DNA of 64,000 nt, from assembly GCF_019320115.1 (NCBI RefSeq), contig NC_089588.1, positions 117,512,904 through 117,576,903 on the forward strand, given 5' to 3'. Position numbers and translations under genes: made by a program. The notes beneath the pieces were generated by a model, which worked only from the letters and a program-made list of their open reading frames with translations, did not search any database and was not told where the DNA came from. The first letter of the stretch is position 1. The number at the start of each line of letters is the position of its first letter. Shown piece after piece: positions 11,649 through 22,343 of the stretch. This stretch comes from Miscanthus floridulus (Eukaryota > Streptophyta > Magnoliopsida > Poales > Poaceae).

Positions 11649-11679
<31 letters not shown>

Positions 11680-11803
11680 TGCATCATATATATATTTACA
11701 TGCATGCATGCATATGTGTATTTTACATTATATTATTTCATGTGCATATATTACAAAAGATTGCATTATAGTTGTTGTGACATAACAAGTTTCTTCTCAT
11801 CCT
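11496..11803. other. CACTA-1 3' untranslated stretch with (TA)n
   Basis: AT-rich sequence between the subterminal array and the stop codon of the second gene (11804-11806). It contains a (TA)n run at 11650-11676 and 'tgcatgcatgcatg' at about 11699-11711. No coding frame. Confidence 0.5.
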
Positions 11804-13945
11804 CTAGCTTGGCTTCAATGGCAGTGTTGGGTCGAAGTAGAACTCGCCCTTGGAATCGATGACCTGCTCATTAAAAAATCCGGCTATAGACTCTTGAATT
11901 GCTTTGATTTGGTCTTGCCGTATGACCTTTTCCTCCAACCATCGAGTCTACAGGTTTGAATTAAAGGAAAATAAATTAATATATGTACATATATATATAT
12001 ATATAAAGACATAGTAACACAATCAATAATAATAATTAAATGAATATATAGTGTATTTTTAACGTACTTTGAGTCTCTCTGTAGGAGTTCTTTGGGAGAG
12101 CACCTTGATAAACTTGCAAACATAGTAACCACAGTAGTTGTTCCCCTGTTCCTGCCTCAGACACCACTTTACGAGAAAAAGATTTGTCATCCAATCTGGT
12201 GATCCGGTGAAAGCTATATGTTTAATTAATAAAGATGATGCGATTCAGGGGACTTACTTTCAATGGGATTACATTCAGTGGCGCTTTGCATTTTTCCATG
12301 TGTTGCTTCTCAATAAAGGTTTTCCAAACACTGCCCAATAAAAAATTTGCCACGTCATCAGATATAGTTAATCATCATGTTTGTGTGTATATATAGTTGC
12401 TAGAGATCCCGAAATTACCTCTGGATAATATCTATCATATCTTGGTAGTCTTGTTGTGGTTTTCTCATCGAGTCATAGATTATCAAGTGACTTTTCACCA
12501 GATCGATGTCCATCAATATCCAGTGATTGCTGCATGTGTTTATAGGATATAACGCATAACACTCATTAATTAACTAGAATCAACATATGAGCCATTAAGG
12601 CTATGATCGACATGATTAACACTCACTTGAAGTTATAGGGAAAGAGTATATCCTTCTTGTGGCGTTGGTTCACTAAGAAGTTCATGATGTTACTCTCTGA
12701 CTCAGACTTCCAATTAGTCATTGGAGTAATTGGGTCTTTGAATACTATATGCGGATCAACAAAACCAATTTCATTGCAGCCTTCCTTTCTGAGCTCTGTC
12801 ATTGTAAATCTGCATATATATAGTACTTGTTAGGATAATTTATATGCATATGCACACATATGATGAGTTTAATAATAGATCGAAAGAATTATTACTTACA
12901 GGCAATAGCAGCTAATGATAACTTTGTCCAGAGAGGTAAGGTGGCATAGTTGATGAAATTCTGCAAAGTCAACATACATAACATCATCGCCACGGAACCA
13001 ATGTTCGTCTCTAATTCTGACACCAACGCAGAAGTCTCCACTGGTAGACGCCTGCATGTACCACTTGTTTAGCAGGTACATTTGCGTCCCCAGATCAGAT
13101 AAGGCTTGAGGGTTGTATAGACTCTGGCCTAGTACAAATTTTTTCTTCCAAATATCAACCTCCGCCGCACTCTCAATTTTTCCATCACCAAACATCTGGT
13201 AAAGGTCGAGACCAGTCTCATCAAGAAATTCACCAAGGTGATCCAAATCGACATCCGGAGGTATGTTTGCCTGATGCATTAATCCTAAATTCGAACCATA
13301 TTCATTACCAACAACTAGCGGGGGGATTGATTGGTGCGCTTGTTGTCCGAGTTGGGCAACTCCTTTCCCTGCCCGCTTCTTTTTCTGTGCCGCCTCAATT
13401 GACTTGGTGAGAGTGCGGTCATAGTCTGATAACGTTGATTTGGACGGCTTACGAGATTCCCGCTGTTGATGCTGGTAAGAAGTCACCTTTTTTCTTAAAA
13501 TATCCGGAGCTACGAAGAAGTACGGTTTCTCTGGGTTTCTCCTTGCTTCTTGATTCATTTTAAGTTTGTCATAGAATCTAGACATGTCTTTTTTATATGC
13601 ATCAGTTCCTTCTTCCTTCTCTTCAGATATTATTTTGGGAATAGCCCTTGGTTTCACGGTGGCTTTCTTTGCAGGCGGGGACTGATTCTTCGTTTGAGGG
13701 GCTGGCCTCTTGCTAGGCTTCTTGGTAGGCGGGGGCGGGGGAGGCGTTGGAGACCTCCTTGGAGGTGTTGGCAGCGGCGTTGGAGACCTCCTTGGAGGTG
13801 TTGGCAGCGGCGTTGGAGACCTCCTTGGAGGTGGCGGCTGTGGCGTTGGAGACCTCCTTGGAGAGGGTGTGGATGCAGCCTCGTCTTCCAACACAATGTC
13901 ATCATACAGAGCACTATGATGATCTGGCGATTGAACAATTGGATT
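11804..13945 (-). CDS. CACTA-1 second gene, 3' part: Ulp1-like cysteine protease (C48)
   Basis: Exons on the minus strand end with stop 11806-11804. The large exon (to 12898) encodes a proline-rich repeat (RRSPTP units, about 13710-13880), a basic linker (KKPSKRPAPQTK) and a conserved region ending DKVIISCYCL before a donor gtaag. Later exons give FVDPHIVFK and LFPYNF (about 12800-12630), NHWILMDIDL and IYDSMRK (about 12530-12420), a small exon (about 12320-12260) and GNNYCGYYVCKF (about 12160). His in NHW, Asp in IYDS and Cys in NYCGYY fit the His-Asp-Cys triad of Ulp1/SENP SUMO proteases. Ulp1-like domains riding in plant transposons are known; in this element it appears joined to the transposase as one gene. 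Its function there is unknown. Confidence 0.8.
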
Positions 13946-14109
13946 TAGGTTGGGGGAGGATCTGCTACAAAAAAAGGAATGACATATTATTATGAGCAGA
14001 TTGTTAATTATTTAAGCCAATACAAATTAATGATGTAGTGTTTTCATCCGCACGTACCTATGGTGAGGTAGTTCAGAAGGAGGTGGAGCCGACATCCCTG
14101 GAATGATGA

Positions 14110-15789
14110 TGTAGCGCTTGCGCCATAGAATGAATGTCTTCTCCGCTTCTCCTAGAGTCTTCTCGCCATCACCTCCAGGAATGTCAAGAGGCAAATCACT
14201 AAAACCTTTTTCAGCTTTATCTACCGAGATGGTGGCATATCCTTCTTGGATTATATTCCCATGAATCCTTGGTATCTTGGTTCGGTCGATAGGATTAACA
14301 AGACCGATAGCTCACACGTTGTACAAGGTTCAGTGACGTCATCCACAGGGAAGCGCAGTCCTGTGTCCCCTTGATTTGGTATCTCCGTGGAAGCGCAGCT
14401 GCTTTTCAACTGAACAGATTGGCTAATGTTGATTCCTGGCTCTGATGCCTGCTTGCTTGCACTCACTGCTATTTGCACTTGCCTTTTGATTTCCTCCTGC
14501 ATTCTCGCTTCAAGGTTTTTTTCCCGCTCCTGTGCTTCACGCACCGCTTCCTCCAACCTCTGGAGCCGGTGTGCCTCTTCTTCCTTCTTTCTCTGGCGAC
14601 TTCTGTAGGAAGGTCTGTCCTGAGGGAATCCATGCTCCCACGAGACACTTCCTTTGCCTCTAGTTCGGCCACCATGTTCAATAGTCCCGATGGCGTATGT
14701 CAGCTCATCCTTCTCTCTGTTGGGCCTGAACTCACCACTAGCAGCAGCTCTCTGAGCATAAAACAATCTTTCTGCTGCTTCTTGCAGTCTTGCGCCATAA
14801 ACGCACTTCCCTGTCTCCTGGTCTAGTGTTCCCCCATGAGCGAAAAACCAATTCTTTGCACGTTCTCCCCACTCGAGTGATTCTGGTCTGATACCCTTGG
14901 CAAGAAGGTCTGCTTCCATTTTGTTCCACTTCTTAATGGCAGTCGGGTAGCCACCTGATCCCAAGGTATGGTGGTATGTCTTCTGTTGGGCATTACGTTG
15001 GTTCTTTATCACCCGACTCACACCCTCTTCTGAAGTCTTGTACTGTACAAACTCATCCCAATAGGGCCTCTGCTTTGAGATCGGGCCTGGGACAGTAAAA
15101 TCTGGTGCTATGTTCTTCTTGACATACGTCGTGTATAGGTGTTTCTTCCAAGTCTGAAACTGGGTGGCCATCTTCTTCATTGCCCAATCCCTAACTCGCT
15201 CCTTCAATTCATCACCATCTATTATATCATCATAATCATCTGTTTGGAGCGTGAAATGTACCAAGACATCATTCCAAATTAACGCCTTGTCACGATCGGA
15301 GACAAAACTGATATGAGGAGCATTGGTCTTCTTCTTCCATTCACGGGTACTAATCGGGAGCCGGTCCCGTACAAGGTAACCACAGTGGTGCACAAATTTC
15401 ATTTTATTCGGCACCCCCGGTTCTCCTGTATCCACATTGAACTCCGAGATGATGAAGCGACCCTCCAATGGCTTTTTGGGACCTCGAACATTTTTACTCT
15501 TCGTTGTAGTTGTTGATGTCGATCCAGAGGGCTACAAAACATAAACATTATTTTTAATGTCATGAGCACACATAAGACATATGATAATATATATATATAG
15601 CTAATAATAAAAAATATATACTTGGCCAATATGTTGTTGCTCATTTTGTTCAAGAGCTAAGTACTGACTCCCGTCATCTACATCCTCTTGCACGTTATTT
15701 TTAGCACCATCATCGCCGGCAACTTGAGTGCCAGTGTTGATCAAATTCATCATCAACTCCTCCTCATCCATATTTCTCGGGTCGGCCAT
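14110..15789 (-). CDS. CACTA-1 second gene, 5' part: Ptta/En/Spm-type plant transposase
   Basis: Exon 1 starts MADPRNMDEEELMMNLINTG at 15789 and is acidic; it ends before a gtatat donor near 15622. Exon 2 resumes after an acceptor near 15533 (PSGSTSTTTTKSKNVRGPKK), then RDKALIWNDVLVHFTLQTDD, WDEFVQYKTSEEG and the hallmark WFFAHGGTLDQETGKCVYG, followed by a charged coiled coil (about 14600-14480). This is the DNA-binding TNPA/TNP1-like partner of TNP2. The frame breaks near 14310: downstream IGLVNPIDRTKIPR is in another frame. CACTA-2 retains about 40 bp at this point that CACTA-1 lacks. Downstream sequence to ~14110 (FILWRKRYIIIPGM) is intact in the shifted frame. Confidence 0.85.
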
Positions 15790-17399
15790 CTAGCTTCAAA
15801 AAACAAAACCAATATATAGTACGTCAAATCTTTGCTTATTACATGCGTAAAATCTACAAACAATATGCATTATTAAATCTTGCCCCTCGATCACGGACGC
15901 AATTCGCCACACTAGGACGAACTACGTCGGTACTAGGGCGAATTAGGGCACGAGAAAGGGCGGTGTGACAAGAGTGGCGGTGCTCCACTCCGCCGTATAT
16001 ATGTCTGTACACATGGGTGAACGAGGGCGGCGGTGCTCCGCCGTATACATAGAAACGCATGGACGAAATGCATATGAATACAAATGACGTATATATACGT
16101 GTCGGCGCGGTGGCCGGTGTGCTGACGACGATGACGTGAGGCGGGCCGGCGTGCTGACGACGACGACGACGTGAGGCGGGCCGGGGCGGTGTCGGTGCGT
16201 GATGTTGTGATCCTATGTACCATGTGATCAACCATGTAGTCATTCATCATATGAGAAAATTCTATGTTAATAATATAAGTATAAGCCATTATGAAATGTA
16301 AGTATACGTGTCTTATTGCTCATATAACCATTACTATTTCCGAAATGATAAGAATTTATTTTCTTCTTCTACAGGCGATCTCTGATGCTATGATATAAAG
16401 TTTGAAGATAGTCTTCCCGGAAAAAAATATGTAATGCTCATATTACTTTAGCAACATTAATATTTATTATATCTGTATATTCAAAGTTCACAAATGAAGA
16501 AACATGTGATATTTTTGATAAACTAAAAAACGCTTAGTTTATAAACTGGGTATCAAAATTGAGTTCCTATTTGACCATTATATATCCTACAACAAATCCT
16601 TCAAAAAAAAAGACCCTACATGAATATATTTGGATAAAATTTCGTTAACAAACATTGATCTATGAAGATAGAAAAAATTCTTCTATTGAAACTGCATCTT
16701 GAAATAATGGCATATCATATAGTGATGAATATATGGCGGTTGATGGGCTGGATCATTAGCGGATGGTTCGTAGCGTTGTTTCCAAATAATATATAGCGTG
16801 TTTATTATACAAGCCATGGATTTACATCGATCTAATTAATTTCTAAAATAATTTCATTGGTGATCCTTAATTATACTTGTCATTTAGAGTTCCAAATATT
16901 CAAAACTTGCCTTAAGATATGTTTTTATTTAAAATCATTTAGAGTTCCAAATATTCATTTTTAGTTTCTATAGATTTTGTGATTCAAAATTTGGAATTTT
17001 CAATCGACCTCGACCGTTGACATGGCTTACACCAAAGTTGTAGTTTTCGATGTGATCTATAACTCGGCAGTGGAGGGCTCGGACGAATGTACAAAGAGAT
17101 CGACGAATATATCACCTCGAAGCTCGGCAGTGTACGTACTGGAGGGCCTCGGGCCGGCGCGGTGGGGCAACGCGCGGTGGAGGAGGGCCTCGGGCGCGGA
17201 GGAGGGCGCGGTGGAGGGCCACGGGCAAGCGCGGAGGAGGGGCACGGGCGCGCGCGGTGGAGGCCGCACGAGGAAGAAGACGGCGACGCCGGTGTCACGG
17301 AAGGCGAACCGACGCGGCGCGAGGTCGAAGAAGAGGCCGGGCGGCGGTGTTCGACGAGGAAGAAGACGAGCAAATCGATCTGCCAGGCGCTGGAGGTTA
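15790..17399. other. CACTA-1 region upstream of the second gene
   Basis: This 1.6-kb stretch separates the internal repeat block (17400-17660) from the second gene's ATG at 15789. It is GC-rich at 17080-17390 and 15890-16200 (with a short gac-repeat near 16160) and AT-rich between. Open frames here are on both strands and show no domain. It probably holds the promoter, leader and a leader intron of the second gene, by analogy with 38011-38838 in CACTA-2. Confidence 0.45.
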
Positions 17400-17660
17400 T
17401 ATAGCAGAGGAGAATTACTCCCGGTGCCAGCCACCAACCGGGAGTAAAAACCCTTTACTCCCGGTGCGTATTACCAACCGGGAGTAAAGGTTCCTTTACT
17501 CCCGGTGCGTGTTACCAACCGGGAGTAAAGGTATACCTTTACTCCCGGTTGGTAACACGCACCGGGAGTAAAGGCTTTTTTTGGCGGGCCACGAAACTGC
17601 AGCCCACCTTTACTCCCGGGTGGGCTTCCCACCCGGGAGTAAAGGTGGCCTGCAGTTTCG
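17400..17660. repeat. Internal block of subterminal-type repeats in CACTA-1
   Basis: About ten copies of 'ttactcccggt' and 'accgggagtaaa' in both orientations lie between the TNP2 gene and the second gene, over 6 kb from either terminus. No CACTA terminus adjoins them, so they are not the rim of a nested insertion. A matching block lies at 37800-38010 in CACTA-2, also just upstream of the second gene. The position suggests a binding region for the element's own TNPA-like protein near an internal promoter; this is inference. Confidence 0.8.
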
Positions 17661-18124
17661 TTTCCCGCCTGTTTTAAGCAATAGTCTTGTTAAATACAAT
17701 AGAAATGCAATAGTTTTTATTAAATACATAGTAAATTAAATAAAAGGCATAAAATTATTTTGTTAAAAATATGAATTTTATTTTTGTTTATTGCACATAG
17801 GAAAAATCGATAACCTAACTTTTTTTATTTTTTGTTAGAATTATAAAACATAATGTAACTAATATTTATTATTTCGTTAATGCAAAAATGTAGTGTTTAA
17901 TTAAAATTATTAAAATTATTGGTTTTGGACAGGAAATTTGTTTTCACATCATTTTAACGTTAATATTTTAATTTTTCATCACTCAGTATCCTAATTTACC
18001 TTTTTGAGAGAGAAATCCCACCAAATCAAACATTGATTTAATTTGAAATATGACATAATAAACATCTGAATTCACAATTATTACATAATATCTCAAACAC
18101 ACACTATATTAAATCACTATATCA
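17661..18124. other. AT-rich 3' flank of the TNP2 gene in CACTA-1
   Basis: AT-rich non-coding sequence between the TNP2 stop codon (18127-18125) and the internal repeat block. It would hold the polyadenylation region of the TNP2 transcript, but no single clear signal stands out. CACTA-2 has comparable AT-rich sequence at 37450-37790. Confidence 0.4.
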
Positions 18125-21100
18125 TCAAGTGGGCACAGCAGTGAACTTCTTCTTTACGTATGTCCCTTGGTTATGATCGCTTCGTAACCATGGAGTGTCC
18201 TCATCATTTACCAAGATGCTAGGGTCTTTGTTCACTTTGAAGGGCGGAATTCGGTCATCCTTTTCATATTCTTCTGACATGTCCGACTTGTCCTCAATTC
18301 CCACGATGACTCTTTTCCCTGAAAGAACTATGTGGCGCTTTGGCTCTTTGGTTGAGTCATTATCGTTTTTCCCTCTTTTTGGTTTGGTAGACATATCATT
18401 GACATAGAACACCTGATTCACATCCTTGGCAAGGACGAATGGTTCGTCTTTGTACCCAATATTACTAAGGTCTACTGTTGTCATTCCATACTCGTTGTCT
18501 ACTGTTACTCCGCCTCCGGTCACCTTGACCCATTGGCACTTGAACAATGGGATCTTCAAAGTAGGTGCATATTCTAGTTCCCATATTTCATCTATGCGTC
18601 CATAATATGTCTGCTTATTCCCATTCGGGTCTGTGGCATCTATGCGGACACCACTGTTTTGGTTGGTACTCCTTTTATCTTGGGCTACTGTGTAGAATAT
18701 GTTCCCATTTATCTCGTACCCTTTGTATGTGACGATATGCCATGATGGTTGCATAGCCAATAAATACAGTTGCTCATGGATGCTCTCATCACCTTGACAT
18801 TTTTTTCGCAACCAACCGCCGAAAGTTTCCATGTGCTTATGCGTAATCCAAGCTTCAGTCTTGCCTGGAAACTCGGATCGTAAGAGATCCTTGTGTGTCT
18901 CAATATACGGATCTACCAAAGAGGAGTTCTGTAGAACTGTGTAGTGCGCTTTATTGAAATAATCATCATCCGTACCAATATATGTTTTCCTCCCTAGTGT
19001 CCCCTTTCCGCTTAGTCTCCCCTCATGTCTCGATTCAGGAACACCAATCGAGTCAAGGTCGGGAATAAAGTCAACACAGAACTCAATGACCTCTTCTGTT
19101 CCATAGCCCTTGGCGATGCTTCCTTCTGGGCGAGCACGGTTGTGAACATATTTCTTTAGGACTCCCATGAATCTCTCTAAGGGGAACATGTTGTGTAGGA
19201 ACACAGGACCGAGAGTGAAAATCTCCTTGACTAGGTGAACTAGGAGGTGTGTCATAATATCAAAGAAGGAAGGAGGGAACACTAACTCAAAGCTGACGAG
19301 ACATTGAACCACATCATTCTGTAGTTTAGCTAGATCAGTTGGATCAATTGCCTTCTGAGAAATTGCATTGAGGAATGCACATAGCTTTACGGTGGCTAGA
19401 CGTACATTTGGAGGTAGAATTCCTCTTAATGCAACTGGAAGTAATTGCGTCATGAGAACGTGACAGTCATGGGACTTTAAGTTACAGAATTTCTTCTCTG
19501 TCACATTTATAATACCCTTTATATTCGAGGAGAATCCAGATGGTACCTTGATGTTGTTTAAGCATTCAAACATGATTTCCTTCTCCTCTTTGCTTAGAGT
19601 GTAGCTAGCAGGACGTAAGTAATGGCGTCCATCATCTGTCTTCTCTGGATGCAGGTTGTCTCTTTCTCTCAAACAACGTAGGTCCTGTCGTGCTTCAAAT
19701 GTGTCCTTAGGCTTTCCATACACACCCATAAAGCCTAGCAGGTTCACACAAAGATTCTTCGTCAGGTGCATCACGTCGATCGAGCTACGGACCTCCAGGA
19801 CTTGCCAATAGGGTAGGTCCCAAAATATGGACTTTTTCTTCCACATGGGTGCGTGACCGTTAGCGTCTTTCGGAATAGGTTGGCTTCCATGTCCTTTTCC
19901 AAAGACGACTTTCACATCATTGACCATATCGAGTACATCCTCACCGGTTCGGTTGCGAGGCTTGGTCAGGTGGTCTGCTTTCCCTTTAAAATGCTTACCT
20001 TTCTTTCTTACGGGGTGATTTGCAGGAAGAAATCGACGATGGCCAAGGTACACGACCTTTTGACATTTTTTCAAGAATACACCTCTAATATCACCGAAGC
20101 AGTGTGTGCATGCATTATATCCCTTGTTTGACTGTCCTGAAAGATTACTTAGAGCAGGCCAATCATTGATTGTTACGAACAACAATGCTCGCAGATCAAA
20201 GTGTTCCTGTTTGTACTCATCCCACACACGTACACCTTCTTTATTCCACAAAATGAGAAGTTCATCAATAAGTGGTCTCAGGTACACATCGATGTCATTG
20301 CCAGGTTGCTTCGGGCCTTGGATGAGCACAGGCATCATAATGAACTTCCGCTTCATGCATAACCAAGGAGGAATGTTGTAGATACTTAGAGTAACAGGCC
20401 AAGTGCTATGACTACTGTTCTGCTCTCCAAAAGGATTGATACCATCTGTACTTAAAGCAAACCTTAAGTTTCTTGCGTCATTTGCAAACTCCGGGAATTC
20501 TCTATCGATTGCTCTCCACTGGGACCCATCAGCAGGGTGTCTCAACATATTGTCTACCTTACGGTCTTCTTTGTGCCATCGTAACAATTTTGCATGTTCT
20601 TTGTTTCTGAACAGACGTTTCAAGCGTGGTATTATAGGAGCATACCACATAACCTTGGCAGGGATTTTCTTACGTGGACGTTCGCCCTCAACATCACCAG
20701 GGTCATCTCGCCTGATCTTATACCGCGACGCATGGCATACCGGGCATGCATCCAATTTCTCGTACTCTTTGCCACGGTATAGGATGCAGTCATTAGGACA
20801 TGCATGTATCTTCTCTATTTCTAGCCCCATAGGACAGACAACTTGTTTTGCTTCGTAGGTAGTGGCGGGCAATTCATTGTACTTCGGAAGCATCTTCTTT
20901 TGGATTTTTAGTAACTCTCCAAATCCCTTGTCAGATACACCATTCTTTGCCTTCCATTGCAGCAATTCTAGTGTGGTTCCCAACTTTTTCTGCCCTGCAT
21001 CACAAGTTGGGTACAACAATTTCTTGTGATCTTCTAGCATCCGCTCGAACTTGATCTTCTCCTTTTCACTTTCACATTCTCTTTGTGCATCACGAATGAC

Positions 21101-21481
21101 CTGACAAAGATCATCAGCCGGCTCATCTTCTGCGGCTACCTCTTCTTCAGCTTCTCCCATTGCAGTATCATTGAAGCACGCACCATCAGGAATAATATCA
21201 TTGTCGTCCCATTGTTCTTCTTCATCTTCTTCCATTACAACACCGGTTTCTCCGTGCTTTGTCCAACAAATATAGTTTGGCATGAAACCCGACTTGAACA
21301 AGTGTGAATGAAGAGTCCTTGAGCAAGGATATTCCACCGTATTCTTACATATGGCACATGGGCAGCACATGAAACCGTCGCGTTTGTTTGTCTCGGCCGC
21401 ACGTAATAAAGAATGCACGCCGTCAATGAACTCTTGTGAGCGGCGATCAGCATTATACATCCAATGACGGCTCATCTGCAA
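18125..21481 (-). CDS. CACTA-1 TNP2-like transposase (TNPD type), intact
   Basis: This uninterrupted 1118-codon frame is the catalytic transposase of the element, which cuts at the CACTA ends in the nucleus. Domains in order: an N-terminal transposase-associated domain (about residues 3-75, MSRHWMYNADRRSQEFIDG with Cys/His pairs CCPCAIC and HSHLFKSGF); a cysteine pair region (ACPVCHASRYK); the tnp2 core (about 260-480, with ALSTDGINPFGEQNSSHSTW and INDWPALSNLSGQSNKGY); DVMHLTKNLCVNLLGF; a DUF4218-like region (about 650-780, LLVHLVKEIFTLGPVFLHNMFPLERFM split around it) and a DUF4216-like C-terminal region (about 970-1050, VAQDKRSTNQNSGVR). The Met at 21475 is the likelier start, since a splice-acceptor-like TTGCAG ends just before it and CACTA-3 begins at the same MSRHWMYN. 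Length and order are those of full TNP2-like proteins. Confidence 0.95.
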   Translation of the reverse strand: MQMSRHWMYNADRRSQEFIDGVHSLLRAAETNKRDGFMCCPCAICKNTVEYPCSRTLHSHLFKSGFMPNYICWTKHGETGVVMEEDEEEQWDDNDIIPDGACFNDTAMGEAEEEVAAEDEPADDLCQVIRDAQRECESEKEKIKFERMLEDHKKLLYPTCDAGQKKLGTTLELLQWKAKNGVSDKGFGELLKIQKKMLPKYNELPATTYEAKQVVCPMGLEIEKIHACPNDCILYRGKEYEKLDACPVCHASRYKIRRDDPGDVEGERPRKKIPAKVMWYAPIIPRLKRLFRNKEHAKLLRWHKEDRKVDNMLRHPADGSQWRAIDREFPEFANDARNLRFALSTDGINPFGEQNSSHSTWPVTLSIYNIPPWLCMKRKFIMMPVLIQGPKQPGNDIDVYLRPLIDELLILWNKEGVRVWDEYKQEHFDLRALLFVTINDWPALSNLSGQSNKGYNACTHCFGDIRGVFLKKCQKVVYLGHRRFLPANHPVRKKGKHFKGKADHLTKPRNRTGEDVLDMVNDVKVVFGKGHGSQPIPKDANGHAPMWKKKSIFWDLPYWQVLEVRSSIDVMHLTKNLCVNLLGFMGVYGKPKDTFEARQDLRCLRERDNLHPEKTDDGRHYLRPASYTLSKEEKEIMFECLNNIKVPSGFSSNIKGIINVTEKKFCNLKSHDCHVLMTQLLPVALRGILPPNVRLATVKLCAFLNAISQKAIDPTDLAKLQNDVVQCLVSFELVFPPSFFDIMTHLLVHLVKEIFTLGPVFLHNMFPLERFMGVLKKYVHNRARPEGSIAKGYGTEEVIEFCVDFIPDLDSIGVPESRHEGRLSGKGTLGRKTYIGTDDDYFNKAHYTVLQNSSLVDPYIETHKDLLRSEFPGKTEAWITHKHMETFGGWLRKKCQGDESIHEQLYLLAMQPSWHIVTYKGYEINGNIFYTVAQDKRSTNQNSGVRIDATDPNGNKQTYYGRIDEIWELEYAPTLKIPLFKCQWVKVTGGGVTVDNEYGMTTVDLSNIGYKDEPFVLAKDVNQVFYVNDMSTKPKRGKNDNDSTKEPKRHIVLSGKRVIVGIEDKSDMSEEYEKDDRIPPFKVNKDPSILVNDEDTPWLRSDHNQGTYVKKKFTAVPT

Positions 21482-21563
21482 TACATGACATAAATATCAT
21501 ATTAAAACCTAGATCATAATTAATTATTTATACAACATGCGTGCCACCACAAAAGATACAAAT

Positions 21564-22099
21564 TTATGAAAGCATCGCTACAATGTAGACAATCCCAACT
21601 ACCACTAAAAGAACTAAAGCTAAAATACATTTCAGGAGCACAAGGATTTCGCGACCAATCTCAACTAAAACAGACAGATCCCCCGATTGTGCAACATCTT
21701 TGGGCTTCTTCGACTGGATCACTGCCTCATTAGCCGCCGTATCTGCCTGTTGTGCAAGATATTTTTGCACGAGTTCAACATACTCTTCCTCCCAGTAGAA
21801 GCCTGAACATCGTCCACTGCCATCCCACTGAAATTAAAACAAAAAACTAGAACTTTAATCACAACCATCATGAAAATAGGTATAAACTAACCATAATCAT
21901 TAAATACGATAAAATAACTCACATTGCGATCCGGACACTTGTAGAAGATACGATCCTTGTTGGGACCCTCCTTCTTCACTCGGTACTCCATCACAATCTT
22001 CATCTCATCACGACACTTGCCGCATGGAATGAGAGGAAGGCCCGGCCTAAGTCGCTTTGGAAACCCATGAGAGGCCGAGGACCCGGAAGCAGTTGCCAT
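21564..22099 (-). CDS. CACTA-1 small GRF-type zinc-finger protein with C-terminal membrane segment
   Basis: Two exons: 22099-21923 (MATASGSSASHGFPKRLRPG onward) and 21827-21564, joined by a GT-AG intron (donor gtgagt at 21922, acceptor ttcag). The product of about 147 residues has a GRF-like zinc-binding pattern, CGKC then RIFYKCPDRN and, across the splice, WDGSGRCSGFYWEEEY. It ends in a ~20-residue hydrophobic segment (CILALVLLVVVGIVYIVAML) like a tail anchor. GRF fingers bind single-stranded DNA or RNA in other proteins. A second copy with the same intron and tail is in CACTA-3 (62983-63475), so it is a regular part of this family. Its role is unknown, and a membrane anchor on a nucleic-acid-binding finger is unexpected in a transposon. 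Confidence 0.8.
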
Positions 22100-22343
22100 C
22101 TACTCTCTATACTCATTTTTTAATACACTATAAATTTCTTCTTTTATAAACAAATAAAATTAACAAACTATAAAATTATCTAGATCTCTAAACAATGATA
22201 TTTTTAATGGTCATTGTGTTCTCGTCTTTTACTGCGGCAGGTAAGTAATTCATATGATATTTCCGCAAATTAACAGAAGAATGGGAATGTACACACATAA
22301 CAGACTACTACGACGATATCGGGACGTGTGAATAAATAACCAT

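Noticed and set aside
17022..17487. Overlapping Arg/Gly-rich frames of 76-141 codons
   Set aside because: GC-rich leader sequence of CACTA-1, open on both strands, no domain.
17400..17660. End of a nested CACTA
   Set aside because: No CACTA terminus or 3-bp duplication on either side, and the same block occurs at the corresponding place in CACTA-2.
18125..21481. Reading the TNP2 frame as a host gene
   Set aside because: It lies inside precise CACTA ends and has the TNP2 domain order.
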